NCBI GenBank assembly: GCA_963841045.1
Contig: CAWJBD010000003.1
Coordinates: forward strand, 248,001-312,000
Source: Aalborgiella sp963841045
GTDB taxonomy: Bacteria; Pseudomonadota; Gammaproteobacteria; Burkholderiales; Burkholderiaceae_C
DNA: 64,000 bases
Direction: 5' to 3'
The notes under the pieces are model-generated. The model was not told where the DNA came from and did no database searches. It saw only the letters and a list, made by a program, of their open reading frames with translations. Position 1 is the stretch's first letter, and each line of letters starts with the position of its first letter. Shown here one piece after another: positions 26,878-36,355 of the stretch. Made by a program: the position numbers and the translations under genes.

Positions 26878-28713
26878 TCAATGCGCGAATCTCCGCTCCT
26901 CATCATAGGGGAAGACATCAAAAACCTGACCTTGCGCTATGCGGTCTTTTTGTTCCTGCCAATAACTGGCCTCTAACAAGTCGGCATGGTGTTGCATGAA
27001 GTATTTGCGCACAGTTGGATTGCCCAATAAGAAGGGTCCAAAAGTTTCAGGAAAAACATCATGCGGCCCCACGGTGTACCAAATTTCGCCACTCATTTCG
27101 TCTTCTTCATTGCGCGGTTCGGGTACTTTTCTGAAATTGCAATCGGTCACGTATTCAATTTCGTCGTAGTCGTAGAACACCACCTTGCCGTGCCGAGTAA
27201 CTCCAAAATTTTTCCACAACATATCGCCTGGAAAAATATTGGCGGCTACCAAATCTTTGATGGCATTGCCGTATTCAATCACACCTTTTTCAACCTGCTG
27301 CAAGGCTTTTTCGGCAGCTGATCCCGGTGTGGGATCGGCAAAGCCAACGTCAAATGCTTCTTGCATGTAAATATTCAGCGGAATCATGCGCCGCTCAATA
27401 TAAATATGCTTAATGATGACCTCCATCTTGCCATCGCCATTTCTGTCACTGATTTCAAGCTGGCTGGGTACAAACTTTTTCAACTCTTCAATCAGCTCAT
27501 CTGAAAAACGGTCGCGTGGAAACCCTACTTCGCTGTATTCCAAAGTATCCGCCATTCGTCCGACTCGGTCATGTTGTTTCACCAATAAATACTTGCTTTT
27601 GATTAATTCTCGAGTTGTTTCTTTAGGTGGTGGGAAATAGTCTTTAATCACCTTGAACACATACGGAAATGATGGCAAATCAAACACCAACATCACCATG
27701 CCCTTGATACCTGGCGCAATGCGAAATTGATCGGTTGAATGCCTTAGATGATGCAAAAAATCGCGATAAAAAAGGGTCTTTCCTTGCTTTTGTAATCCCA
27801 AGGCGTTGTAAAGCTCATTGCGCGGTTTACGCGGCATCATGCTGCGCAAAAACTGTACATAAGCGGATGGAATTTCCATATCCACCATGAAATAAGCCCG
27901 CGCAAAGCTGAACAAGGCATGCATATCGTCTTCACCAATCAGCATGGCGTCAATCACTAGTTGTTTAAGGTCTGGATTCTTAGATTTGCTCTGATCGAGA
28001 TGCAATATCGGCAATGCAAACGGTGTTTCTACAAACCCATTGACTATTTTTCCAACCAAATACGCACCCTTATTCCGATAAAACAAACTTGAGAGCACTT
28101 GAATTTGAAAGTTTGCATGCACTTTCACGCCAACAAGACGATCATTGATGACGCGTGACACATTTTCAATATCGCGTTCTAAATTATGAAAAGGTGTAGC
28201 GAGATCAAAGTCGCGAACCATGTTCAACAAAACGGGCGACAAGTCTTTGTTATCAGGATAATAAGACCAGTAGGTAGGCCGCTTTGCTTCTTCGTCATTC
28301 TCAATATATTCTGTGCTAACAGCAGGTCGCACAAAAATGAAATCATTTTGAAAATAACTGCGATGCAAAATTTGCGTGGTGATGGAATTGAAAAATGTTT
28401 CCGCCAACTCCGGCTGGTGATGATCGACCAACAATCCGATGTAATGCAATTTGATCTGTTGCCATGTTTCTTGCGTTTGCTCAGCTGCTTTGAATTCACG
28501 CTCCAAGCGATTGGAGCATTCGGTTACACGCAAATCATAAAACTCTATTCGCTCGCGTTGACCTCGTTGTTGCCCATGCCAATCTGCAACTTCAAACCGG
28601 TGTTTGGCACGCGCTGACTCGGTTCTAAACAGTCGGTAATGACGGTTAAAACCATCCATCATTGCTTTCGCAATATCGTAAGCTAGTGTTGAATTGAGTT
28701 GATTCGGAAACAT
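26878..28713 (-). CDS. aceK: Isocitrate dehydrogenase kinase/phosphatase
   Basis: A 611-residue bifunctional enzyme that phosphorylates and dephosphorylates isocitrate dehydrogenase, steering isocitrate to the glyoxylate shunt during growth on acetate or fatty acids. Family features include the N-terminal regulatory part (YRLFRTESARAKHRFE), the ATP-binding part GMVMLVFDLPSFPYVFKVIK and the kinase core RRMIPLNIYMQEA ... MLWKNFGVTRHGKVVFYDYDEIEY. The length is typical. It lies downstream of no obvious aceB/aceA in this window. It fits the acetate-related gene set on both sides. Confidence 0.95.
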   Translation of the reverse strand: MFPNQLNSTLAYDIAKAMMDGFNRHYRLFRTESARAKHRFEVADWHGQQRGQRERIEFYDLRVTECSNRLEREFKAAEQTQETWQQIKLHYIGLLVDHHQPELAETFFNSITTQILHRSYFQNDFIFVRPAVSTEYIENDEEAKRPTYWSYYPDNKDLSPVLLNMVRDFDLATPFHNLERDIENVSRVINDRLVGVKVHANFQIQVLSSLFYRNKGAYLVGKIVNGFVETPFALPILHLDQSKSKNPDLKQLVIDAMLIGEDDMHALFSFARAYFMVDMEIPSAYVQFLRSMMPRKPRNELYNALGLQKQGKTLFYRDFLHHLRHSTDQFRIAPGIKGMVMLVFDLPSFPYVFKVIKDYFPPPKETTRELIKSKYLLVKQHDRVGRMADTLEYSEVGFPRDRFSDELIEELKKFVPSQLEISDRNGDGKMEVIIKHIYIERRMIPLNIYMQEAFDVGFADPTPGSAAEKALQQVEKGVIEYGNAIKDLVAANIFPGDMLWKNFGVTRHGKVVFYDYDEIEYVTDCNFRKVPEPRNEEDEMSGEIWYTVGPHDVFPETFGPFLLGNPTVRKYFMQHHADLLEASYWQEQKDRIAQGQVFDVFPYDEERRFAH

Positions 28714-28748
28714 GAGATTGAGCGAGTGAGTTAAAACGTCAATCCATT

Positions 28749-29408
28749 TTAGGCCTGACGTTGACTGAAAACTTTCCGAATGGCATTTTGGTAAATATCA
28801 ATTAAATGTTCATTACTTGAGACCGATACCAACAGATCTTTTAACAAACCATCGTGAACACCATAGACCCAACCATGTACCGTAATGGCATGTCCAGCTT
28901 GCCAAGCATCTTGCATGACATTGCTATGGCAAACATTGATGACTTGTTCTATTGCATTCAACTCTACCAAAGCATCCGACCGTTTTGAAGCATCTATTTG
29001 CATAAGCATCGAATGGTGTTTATCGCGCACATCTTGTATGTGCCTAATCCAGTTGTCTGCCAGACCCACTCGGGTGTTGTTCAAAGCTGCCAATACACCA
29101 CCGCATCCATAGTGACCGCAAACGATGATATCTTGTACATGCAAAACATCGACAGCGAATTGAATGGTCGATAAGGCGTTGAGGTCTGTGTGGACCACAA
29201 TGTTCGCAATATTGCGGTGCACAAATACTTCACCTGGCTCTAAACCCGTGATTTGATTGGCTGGTACCCGACTGTCTGAACAACCAATCCACATGTACTT
29301 GGGGGTTTGTTGTTGCGTCAGGTTGGTGAAAAACCCCGGCCTTTGCTTGATCATTTCTGCAGCCCACGCCCGATTGTGAGCAAAGAGATCTTGAATAGTA
29401 TTCGTCAT
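28749..29408 (-). CDS. can: Beta-class carbonic anhydrase
   Basis: A 219-residue enzyme hydrating CO2 to bicarbonate. Zinc ligands are Cys43 in WIGCSDSRVPANQ (with the Asp-Arg pair) and His/Cys in VCGHYGCGGVLAAL. The quaternary-interface segment GLEPGEVFVHRNIANIV is present. Bicarbonate supply would help the biotin carboxylase encoded nearby, but they are not in one operon. The start ATG at 29408 faces the divergent metH gene across 77 bases. Confidence 0.93.
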   Translation of the reverse strand: MTNTIQDLFAHNRAWAAEMIKQRPGFFTNLTQQQTPKYMWIGCSDSRVPANQITGLEPGEVFVHRNIANIVVHTDLNALSTIQFAVDVLHVQDIIVCGHYGCGGVLAALNNTRVGLADNWIRHIQDVRDKHHSMLMQIDASKRSDALVELNAIEQVINVCHSNVMQDAWQAGHAITVHGWVYGVHDGLLKDLLVSVSSNEHLIDIYQNAIRKVFSQRQA

Positions 29409-29485
29409 GTCTTATATAGGTTTATGCGTTTGAATTCTTGGCTTTCCGTGCATGATTACAATGACGTACTTGTTTCAAAATTTTT

Positions 29486-30544
29486 ATGAGTCCAATTATT
29501 TATACCCGTGGGCAGCAATTGCCAAACATTTTAGCCCAGCGCATCGTTATTTTGGATGGTGCGATGGGAACCATGATTCAACGATTCAAACTAAGCGAAG
29601 CACAATACCGTGGTGATCGCTTTGCCAATTTTCACAAAGATGTGAAAGGTAACAACGAACTGCTGTCATTAACACGTCCTGACGTTATTGCAGACATTCA
29701 TGAGAAATACTTGGCAGCTGGTGCAGACATTATTGAAACCAACACATTTGGTGCAACCACCATTGCCCAAGATGATTACGAGATGGCGCACTTGGCACGC
29801 GAGATGAACGTGCAATCAGCCAAAATAGCCCGTGCTGCATGTGATAAGTATTCCACACCTGATAAACCTCGGTTTGTTGCTGGCGCTTTAGGGCCTACCC
29901 CCAAAACCGCCAGCATCAGCCCCGATGTCAATGACCCTGGTGCACGCAATGTGACATTCGAGCAATTGCGAGCCGCCTATTACGAACAAGTGGAAGGCTT
30001 GGTAGAAGGTGGCGCTGATGTGTTGTTGGTTGAAACTATTTTTGATACTTTGAACGCAAAAGCTGCGCTCTTTGCAATTGATGAGTATTTCGAGAACTCT
30101 GGTGAACGTTTACCCATACTCATCAGCGGTACAGTGACAGACGCATCAGGTCGCATTTTGAGTGGCCAAACCGTGTCCGCTTTTTGGCACAGTGTGCGTC
30201 ATGCAAGACCATTGGTCATTGGGCTCAATTGCGCTTTGGGTGCTACGCTCATGCGGCCGTATATCCAAGAGCTTAACAAAGTTGCCACTGACACTTACAT
30301 CAGTTGCTACCCTAACGCTGGCCTACCAAACCCCATGAGTGACACAGGCTTTGATGAAACGCCCGAAGTCACATCACGTTTGGTGCATGAGTTTGCGGCC
30401 GAAGGTTTGGTGAACATCGTAGGCGGCTGTTGCGGTACGACCCCTGACCACATTCTGGCCATTGCAAGCGCTGTGAAAGGTACTCCCACTCGGCACTTTA
30501 AAACTGCTAACTTTTATTCAGAGCAGGTCGAGCCAGTGGCTTAA
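29486..30544 (+). CDS. metH: Homocysteine S-methyltransferase domain of MetH (stand-alone)
   Basis: A 352-residue protein equal to the N-terminal homocysteine-binding module of cobalamin-dependent methionine synthase: ILDGAMGTMIQ, ETNTFGATTIAQDDY, GLNCALGA with the first zinc Cys, and VGGCCGTTPDHI with the other two. The folate, cobalamin and activation domains are not downstream; a malic enzyme gene follows instead. In Comamonadaceae MetH is commonly split into this module and a long second protein, so the partner should lie elsewhere. No clear Shine-Dalgarno is seen before the ATG. Confidence 0.88.
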   Translation: MSPIIYTRGQQLPNILAQRIVILDGAMGTMIQRFKLSEAQYRGDRFANFHKDVKGNNELLSLTRPDVIADIHEKYLAAGADIIETNTFGATTIAQDDYEMAHLAREMNVQSAKIARAACDKYSTPDKPRFVAGALGPTPKTASISPDVNDPGARNVTFEQLRAAYYEQVEGLVEGGADVLLVETIFDTLNAKAALFAIDEYFENSGERLPILISGTVTDASGRILSGQTVSAFWHSVRHARPLVIGLNCALGATLMRPYIQELNKVATDTYISCYPNAGLPNPMSDTGFDETPEVTSRLVHEFAAEGLVNIVGGCCGTTPDHILAIASAVKGTPTRHFKTANFYSEQVEPVA

Positions 30545-30603
30545 ACACAGTAGTTTGATTGATTGAACCAGACACCAAAAACAAAACAAAGAAACGAGAC
30601 AAG

Positions 30604-32910
30604 ATGCAAACCACCAAATCAACCGAACAAAAACGAGACGAATTGCGTCAAGCAGCTCTTGATTACCACGAACGTCCTATTCCTGGAAAAATAACCATAG
30701 CTGCCACCAAACAACTGGTCAACCAGCACGACTTGGCACTGGCTTATTCGCCTGGTGTGGCTTTTCCATGTGAAGAAATTGTCAAAGATCCGAACAATGC
30801 CTTCAAATACACCGCACGCGGTAATTTGGTTGCGGTCATCACCAATGGCACCGCAGTATTGGGTTTAGGAGATATTGGGCCTTTAGCTTCTAAGCCAGTG
30901 ATGGAAGGCAAAGCGGTTTTATTTAAGAAATTTGCTGGTATTGATGTATTCGACATTGAAGTCAATGAAAAGAACGACTTGGATAAATTGGTAGACATCA
31001 TTGCGGCCCTAGAACCAACTTTTGGTGGCATCAATCTAGAAGACATCAAAGCGCCTGATTGCTTCTACGTTGAGCGCAAGCTTAGTGAGCGCATGAAAAT
31101 TCCCGTTTTCCATGACGATCAACACGGCACTGCCATCTGTGTAGGTGCAGCCATTTTGAATGGCCTTAAAGTTGTTGGAAAAGACCCCAAAGACATCAAG
31201 TTGGTCACATCGGGAGCAGGTGCTGCAGCACTGGCGTGTTTAGGTTTGCTCGTTAAGCTGGGCATTCCGCAGAAAAACATTTTTGTAACTGATCTTGCCG
31301 GTGTCGTATACGAAGGTCGTACCGAGTTGATGGATGAGGACAAGATTATTTATGCGCAAGCCACTTCCGCGCGCACCTTAGGAGAAGTCATTGACGGTGC
31401 GGATGTGTTTCTGGGTCTATCAGCAGGTGGTGTCCTGAAGCAAGACATGGTGAAGAAAATGGCGGCTAAGCCATTGATATTTGCCTTGGCCAATCCAAAT
31501 CCCGAAATCACACCAGAAGATGTCAACGCCGTTCGCAATGATGCAATTGTCGCAACGGGACGCAGTGACTACCCCAACCAAGTCAACAATGTTTTGTGCT
31601 TCCCCTACATATTCAGAGGCGCATTAGACGCTGGTGCGTCAACCATCACGACAGAGATGAAGATTGCAGCCGTTCACGCGATTGCTGAACTGGCGCAAGC
31701 TGAACAGAGTGAAGTCGTGGCAGCCGCATATGTTGGTGAAAAATTAGCTTTTGGGCCAGAGTATTTAATACCCAAACCCTTTGATCCGCGTTTGATGATC
31801 AAAATCGCACCTGCAGTTGCTCAAGCCGCTGCCGACTCAGGTGTGGCATTGCGACCGATCAAAGACATGGATGCTTATATTCAAAAATTGCAAGCATTTG
31901 TCTATGCATCTGGCACCACGATGAAGCCCATTTTCACAGCTGCAAAAAAAGCTGTCAAAAAGCGCGTGGTCTTTTCTGAAGGCGAAGATGAACGGGTGTT
32001 ACGTGCATCACAAATCGTCGTGGATGAGAGCATTGCACACCCCACCTTCATTGGCCGGCCTGCTGTCATTGCCAAACGCATTGAAAAGTTTGGTTTGCGT
32101 TTAAAAGAAGGTGTGGACTACCAAGTCGTGAATGTTGAGCAGGATGACCGTTACCGTGATTTCTGGCAAACCTATCACCGAATGACTGAGCGAAAGGGCG
32201 TTACCGAGCAGTTGGCCAAAATCGAGATGAGACGTCGTTTATCGCTCATAGGTGCCATGTTGCTGCAAAAAGGGGAAGTTGATGGTTTGATTTGTGGCAC
32301 TTGGGGCAGCACCACATTGCATCTCAATTATGTAGACCAAGTAATAGGTAAACGCAACGGTGTCAACAATTATGCGTGCATGAATGGCTTGATGTTGCCT
32401 GGGCGACAAGTGTTTCTAGTAGATACACACATCAACTATGACCCTAGCGCTGAGCAGTTGTGCGAAATCACGATCATGGCAGCTGAAGAAATGAAGCGTT
32501 TTGGATTTAAACCCAAAGTAGCTTTGTTGAGTCACTCTAATTTTGGTAGTAGCGACAAGCCAAGTGCCATCAAAATGCGTAACACACTACAGTTGTTACG
32601 TGAACAGGCTCCATGGCTTGAAGTTGATGGTGAGATGCATGGCGACTTGGCTTTAGACAGTGATGCTCGCCATCATCTTATGCCCAATACAACGTTGCAC
32701 GGTGACGCCAATCTTTTGGTATTGCCGAATATTGATGCTGCAAATATTGCTTACAACTTGTTGAAAACTGCAGCTGGCGGCAATATTGCGATTGGTCCGG
32801 TACTGCTCGGTGCGAACAAGCCCGTGCACATTTTGACACCCAGCACCACGGTGCGGCGTATTGTCAATATGACTGCTTTAACCGTGGCAGATGCGAATGC
32901 AGCCAGATAA
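30604..32910 (+). CDS. maeB: NADP-dependent malic enzyme with phosphotransacetylase-like domain
   Basis: A 768-residue MaeB-type enzyme. The malic enzyme domains come first (LAYSPGVAFPCEEI, FHDDQHGTAICVGAA, the NAD-binding VTSGAGAAALACL), then a phosphotransacetylase-like domain (about 430-768, VFSEGEDERVLRAS ... ITIMAAEEMKRFGF) that usually acts in allosteric control by acetyl-CoA. It decarboxylates malate to pyruvate with NADPH. The ATG at 30604 (MQTTKSTEQKRDEL) is preferred over an in-frame codon at 30559. It follows metH by 60 bases on the same strand. Confidence 0.92.
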   Translation: MQTTKSTEQKRDELRQAALDYHERPIPGKITIAATKQLVNQHDLALAYSPGVAFPCEEIVKDPNNAFKYTARGNLVAVITNGTAVLGLGDIGPLASKPVMEGKAVLFKKFAGIDVFDIEVNEKNDLDKLVDIIAALEPTFGGINLEDIKAPDCFYVERKLSERMKIPVFHDDQHGTAICVGAAILNGLKVVGKDPKDIKLVTSGAGAAALACLGLLVKLGIPQKNIFVTDLAGVVYEGRTELMDEDKIIYAQATSARTLGEVIDGADVFLGLSAGGVLKQDMVKKMAAKPLIFALANPNPEITPEDVNAVRNDAIVATGRSDYPNQVNNVLCFPYIFRGALDAGASTITTEMKIAAVHAIAELAQAEQSEVVAAAYVGEKLAFGPEYLIPKPFDPRLMIKIAPAVAQAAADSGVALRPIKDMDAYIQKLQAFVYASGTTMKPIFTAAKKAVKKRVVFSEGEDERVLRASQIVVDESIAHPTFIGRPAVIAKRIEKFGLRLKEGVDYQVVNVEQDDRYRDFWQTYHRMTERKGVTEQLAKIEMRRRLSLIGAMLLQKGEVDGLICGTWGSTTLHLNYVDQVIGKRNGVNNYACMNGLMLPGRQVFLVDTHINYDPSAEQLCEITIMAAEEMKRFGFKPKVALLSHSNFGSSDKPSAIKMRNTLQLLREQAPWLEVDGEMHGDLALDSDARHHLMPNTTLHGDANLLVLPNIDAANIAYNLLKTAAGGNIAIGPVLLGANKPVHILTPSTTVRRIVNMTALTVADANAAR

Positions 32911-32970
32911 TTGACTAATTTGTAAGGATCACTTGCTTTTTTTGCTGAATTGAACGACACTACAGCTCTC

Positions 32971-32995
32971 GAGTGATACGGGTTTACCCGCACTC
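32971..32995. promoter_or_regulatory. Symmetric hairpin-forming site between maeB and the RNase gene
   Basis: GAGTG-ATA-CGGGT-TT-ACCCG-CACTC-like arms (GAGTG/CACTC and CGGGT/ACCCG) form a bulged hairpin. It has no T-run after it, so it is either an operator before the RNase gene or a weak end of the maeB transcript. Confidence 0.3.
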
Positions 32996-33020
32996 AAACA
33001 GCGTTGTAAGCAGCAAACAT

Positions 33021-33449
33021 ATGGCATTGATGGGCTTTAGAGAGTCAAATTCTTTTATAAAACGACTATTTGCGGTATTTTTAGCAAGTATTTTACTCAT
33101 TTGCACCAATATAGTGCATGCGAGGTCATCTTCGGATTATCTTGCCAATTTGAGTCATTTAGAGTCGATTTCTCTAGCCGATTTACCCAAACAGGGGCAG
33201 CATGTTTACGCACTGATTGAGGCAGGTGGACCTTTTGCTTATGAAAAAGATGGTGTTGTGTTTGGCAACCGAGAGAGGATATTACCTGTACACAAACGTG
33301 GCTTTTACCGTGAATACACTGTAAAAACTTCTGGTGTACGTCACCGCGGTGCAAGACGCATTGTTTGTGGCGGGTACAAAATGACCAATCCAGAAGTTTG
33401 CTATTACACAGATGACCACTATGCGAGTTTTCGCATCATTAAACCTTGA
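33021..33449 (+). CDS. Secreted barnase-like ribonuclease (RNase N1/T1/U2 family)
   Basis: About 142 residues with an N-terminal signal sequence (FIKRLFAVFLASILLICTN, cleavage near VHA) and a mature domain of about 100 residues. The microbial RNase signature is complete: VVFGNRERILPV with the catalytic Glu, YREYTVKTSGVRHRGARRIV with Arg, and YYTDDHYASFRII with the catalytic His. It would cut RNA outside the cytoplasm. A barstar-like inhibitor gene follows after 33 bases. I used the ATG at 33021; a second ATG at 33030 is equally possible. Confidence 0.85.
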   Translation: MALMGFRESNSFIKRLFAVFLASILLICTNIVHARSSSDYLANLSHLESISLADLPKQGQHVYALIEAGGPFAYEKDGVVFGNRERILPVHKRGFYREYTVKTSGVRHRGARRIVCGGYKMTNPEVCYYTDDHYASFRIIKP

Positions 33450-33482
33450 TAGTTTTGAAAGTAGAGTGAGGGAATAGAATTT

Positions 33483-33878
33483 ATGCTACTTCGTACCGTT
33501 AGAAATAATATTGTTCAATCGATTCGTGCATTCACGGTGAATCAATTGCAAGACACTGCCAAAGAACTTGGTCAGCATTTTTTATATGCCAATTTGGCCA
33601 TGGCGCAATCTAAGCAAGACGTGCTTGATTTGGTTTCGGCCCAATTTTCATTGCCAGCGCACTTCGGTAAGAATTTTGATGCACTTTATGATTGTTTGAC
33701 TGATCCAGTTTACAAGTCAGGTCCACAAGTTGGCTTTATTGTTGTGCTTGAACACATTCCAGCGAATGTCAAATTTGACAAAGAAGCACGTGAACAGTTG
33801 TTGGATATTTTCAGGGATGCTGCTGATTATTGGGGAGACAGGAAAATACCATTCCGATGTTTCTATTCTTTTCAGTAG
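33483..33878 (+). CDS. Barstar-like ribonuclease inhibitor
   Basis: A 131-residue protein with the barstar fold pattern: DLVSAQFSLPAHFGKNFDALYDCLTD is the inhibitor core, with the Asp/Trp-like acidic helix region, then GFIVVLEHIP and a last strand RCFYSF. It would bind the neighbouring RNase before export and keep the cell safe. A perfect 11-bp hairpin begins at the stop codon. If the 35 bases 33878-33912 are removed, the frame joins the following open frame to 34084, suggesting the original protein had about 60 more residues ending in LVDVSPLALRMSSPFNAGYW. Confidence 0.82.
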   Translation: MLLRTVRNNIVQSIRAFTVNQLQDTAKELGQHFLYANLAMAQSKQDVLDLVSAQFSLPAHFGKNFDALYDCLTDPVYKSGPQVGFIVVLEHIPANVKFDKEAREQLLDIFRDAADYWGDRKIPFRCFYSFQ

Positions 33879-33912
33879 CCCGTTCTGCGCAAAATAGCCA
33901 AGCAGAACGGGC
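33878..33912 (+). repeat. 35-bp hairpin at the end of the barstar gene
   Basis: GCCCGTTCTGC and GCAGAACGGGC pair perfectly (11 bp) with a 13-base loop. There is no T-run after it, so it is a poor terminator. Its length (35 = 3x11+2) would shift the frame exactly as needed to separate the barstar frame from the downstream open frame, so a small palindromic insertion is a fair guess. Confidence 0.5.
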
Positions 33913-34084
33913 TAATGAGGCACTGGGACAAATTAAGGTCGCAAATTTGGAAGTCATTAAAGATGACGTTGAGGAAGCAGAAATAACCGAAAAAATGCCG
34001 ACGGATAAACTCGTTGACGTTTCACCACTCGCATTGCGTATGAGCAGCCCTTTCAATGCAGGATATTGGTTAACAGCAGCTTAA
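33913..34084 (+). pseudogene. Probable detached C-terminal tail of the barstar gene
   Basis: An open stretch with good coding character, ALGQIKVANLEVIKDDVEEAE and then LVDVSPLALRMSSPFNAGYW, ending at 34084. It has no start of its own with a ribosome site; a frame from ATG codons inside the barstar gene exists but overlaps it by about 50 bases. The best reading is that it once continued the barstar-like protein and was cut off by the hairpin. Confidence 0.4.
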
Positions 34085-34121
34085 TTTTGATTCTCTCAAC
34101 TGCGAACCAAATCTAATCGCG

Positions 34122-34922
34122 TTAATCTTTATCCAAAGCTAGCGCAAGCTCAATGTATTGCTCAACAGGCACTTCTTGAGCTCTGCGTTGCAGATCGAAA
34201 TTGCCATGATACGATTTTTCGTCCAACCATTTGCCTAAAGTGTGGCGCATCAATTTGCGGCGTTGACTGAAGGCAACACGCACCAACTCACTGAGCATTT
34301 CAAGATTTAACTGGGGTGGGTTTAATCTTGGGATCATGCGCACAATCGCGCTGTCGACACGAGGTGGTGGCGCAAATGAACTGGGCGGAACAAATAACAC
34401 ATTGGCCATGTCATAGCGCCATTGCATCATCACGCTTAAACGACTGTAATCACTGCAATCTGCTTTAGCAACCATGCGATCTATGACTTCTTTTTGCAGC
34501 ATGAAGTGTTGGTCTTCTATCACGCCAACAAAATGAAGTAAATGAAAAAGTATTGGCGTCGAAATGTTGTAAGGTAAATTTCCAACAACACGCAACTTTT
34601 GCACATCGGCATCAGCAGTACTTGCGGAAGACTTCAACATGGATTGTCTGATTTCAAGAAAATCAACATTCAAAACATCGGATTGGATGACATCAAGATG
34701 CTCATGCAATCGAAGTTGAACAGCTAAATCTCGATCAAGTTCAATGACTGTCAAATGCCCCAAACGCTCAACCAAAGGTTGCGTCAGCGCTGCCAAACCG
34801 GGGCCAATTTCGACCATCATTTGACCCGCTTTGGGTGCAATCAGCCCGACGATGTCATCAATTATGGATTTGTCTGTTAGGAAGTGCTGACCGAAACGTT
34901 TGCGAGGTATATGGTTATTCAA
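34122..34922 (-). CDS. rsmA: 16S rRNA dimethyladenosine transferase
   Basis: KsgA/RsmA, 266 residues, dimethylates A1518 and A1519 of 16S rRNA. Signatures: RKRFGQHFLTDKSIIDDIV, the SAM motif MVEIGPGLAALT, and NLPYNISTPILFHLL. It is the last gene of the lptD-surA-rsmA series and starts 12 bases after surA. Confidence 0.95.
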   Translation of the reverse strand: MNNHIPRKRFGQHFLTDKSIIDDIVGLIAPKAGQMMVEIGPGLAALTQPLVERLGHLTVIELDRDLAVQLRLHEHLDVIQSDVLNVDFLEIRQSMLKSSASTADADVQKLRVVGNLPYNISTPILFHLLHFVGVIEDQHFMLQKEVIDRMVAKADCSDYSRLSVMMQWRYDMANVLFVPPSSFAPPPRVDSAIVRMIPRLNPPQLNLEMLSELVRVAFSQRRKLMRHTLGKWLDEKSYHGNFDLQRRAQEVPVEQYIELALALDKD

Positions 34923-34934
34923 AATGTTATATGG

Positions 34935-36308
34935 CTATTTTGATGGTGCTTCGCGGAATTCAACATAGGCATTTTTCCGCAAATCATTCAACCAAATATT
35001 GAAGTTCTCATCCAATTTTTTTTCTCGCAATACATTTCGCGCTTGTTCGCGAAGTTCAGATAAAGCAACTTTTGCATCACGGCGCTCCTCAACCAAAATC
35101 AAGTGCACACCAAAACGAGTCACAGTTGGCTCAGAAATCACACCAGGTGCCAATCGATTCATGGCATTTTCAAATTCGGGGGCATACTGAAGTGGAAATG
35201 ACCACCCCAATTGCCCCCCTTCACTCGCAGAACCATCTTGTGAATTTTGCCTAGCAATCGTCGCAAAATCAGTACTTTTTGATTCAATGCGTTTTTTGAA
35301 GTCGACAAGCTTCGCAATTACGGCAGCTTCATCCATTTGTGCGTTAGGTCGAATCAAAATATGCCGAGCGCGTGTTTGGGTCACGATCAGGCCAGCATTG
35401 CCAGCAGATTGTTTGGCTATCACTTTGAGAATGTGAAACCCCGCTCCAGATTTGATGATGTCTGAAATATCACCATCTTTAAGATTGGCCACGGCTTCTG
35501 CAAACAAAGTCGGATACCGATCAACAGGACGCATGCCCATTTGTCCGCCATTTTTTGCGTCTGTCCCATCAGAATTTTCTTGCGCTAATTTGAAAAAATC
35601 TTCACCTGACTTGGCTTTTACCAACAAGCGTTCAGCACGTTCTTTCAGGTTTTGGATTTTCGCAGCGTTTGCATCTTCAGGAACGATAATTAAAATTTGG
35701 GCCAAATCAATTTCTGGTGGTGCATCTGACAGTACGCCTGGCGTTAACTTCAGAAAAGCATCAATTTCGTTTTCTGGAATACTCACACGTGTGGAAATCT
35801 CACGTTCGCGAAGTTTTTGAATAATCAATTGTCGTTCAAGGTCTGTTCTTATTTGCGCATATCCAACGCCATCTGAACTGACACGTTTACGCAATTCTTC
35901 AACTGGGATATTGTTTTTATCCGCGTAGTTTTGTACGGCAGCATCCAAAATACGACCGTCTATCTTGATGCCAGCTTCCTTGGCCATTTGCATTTGTATT
36001 TTCTCTTTGATGACATCTTCAAGAATCTCTTTCAACAGCACATCACGTGGTGGCATACCTTGGTTTTGTTCAGCGAGTCTTCGCTCATAGCGAATCAGAC
36101 GGCTGCGAATTTCATTGTTGGTGACTGGCTCCGAATTCACAATGGCAACAATGTAGTCGGCTTGGATGACTTGTCCGACTGCTTGATTTGAATTGGATAC
36201 AGTCAATGAAGAACTAGGTTTGAGTTGTGCAGTTTGTGCCATTGTCGTACTCATGCAAGTGATGCAAGACATACTTAGTAGCAATCGCAAATAAAAAATT
36301 TTGGTCAT
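34935..36308 (-). CDS. surA: Periplasmic chaperone and peptidyl-prolyl isomerase SurA
   Basis: About 457 residues with a signal sequence (FYLRLLLSMSCITCMSTTMA), an N-terminal chaperone domain (DYIVAIVNSEPVTNNEIRSR, ILEDVIKEKIQMQMA) and two parvulin domains (about residues 200-300, DLAQILIIVPEDA ... GGQMGMRPVDRYP; and 310-420, ARHILIRP ... GGQLGWSFPLQYAPEFE). It escorts outer-membrane proteins such as LptD, the gene just upstream. The ATG at 36308 is preferred over an in-frame TTG at 36323. Confidence 0.94.
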   Translation of the reverse strand: MTKIFYLRLLLSMSCITCMSTTMAQTAQLKPSSSLTVSNSNQAVGQVIQADYIVAIVNSEPVTNNEIRSRLIRYERRLAEQNQGMPPRDVLLKEILEDVIKEKIQMQMAKEAGIKIDGRILDAAVQNYADKNNIPVEELRKRVSSDGVGYAQIRTDLERQLIIQKLREREISTRVSIPENEIDAFLKLTPGVLSDAPPEIDLAQILIIVPEDANAAKIQNLKERAERLLVKAKSGEDFFKLAQENSDGTDAKNGGQMGMRPVDRYPTLFAEAVANLKDGDISDIIKSGAGFHILKVIAKQSAGNAGLIVTQTRARHILIRPNAQMDEAAVIAKLVDFKKRIESKSTDFATIARQNSQDGSASEGGQLGWSFPLQYAPEFENAMNRLAPGVISEPTVTRFGVHLILVEERRDAKVALSELREQARNVLREKKLDENFNIWLNDLRKNAYVEFREAPSK

Positions 36309-36355
36309 AAAAATGGCTAGCAATCAGCAATATTCAAAATTAGCCTATGGAAAGT

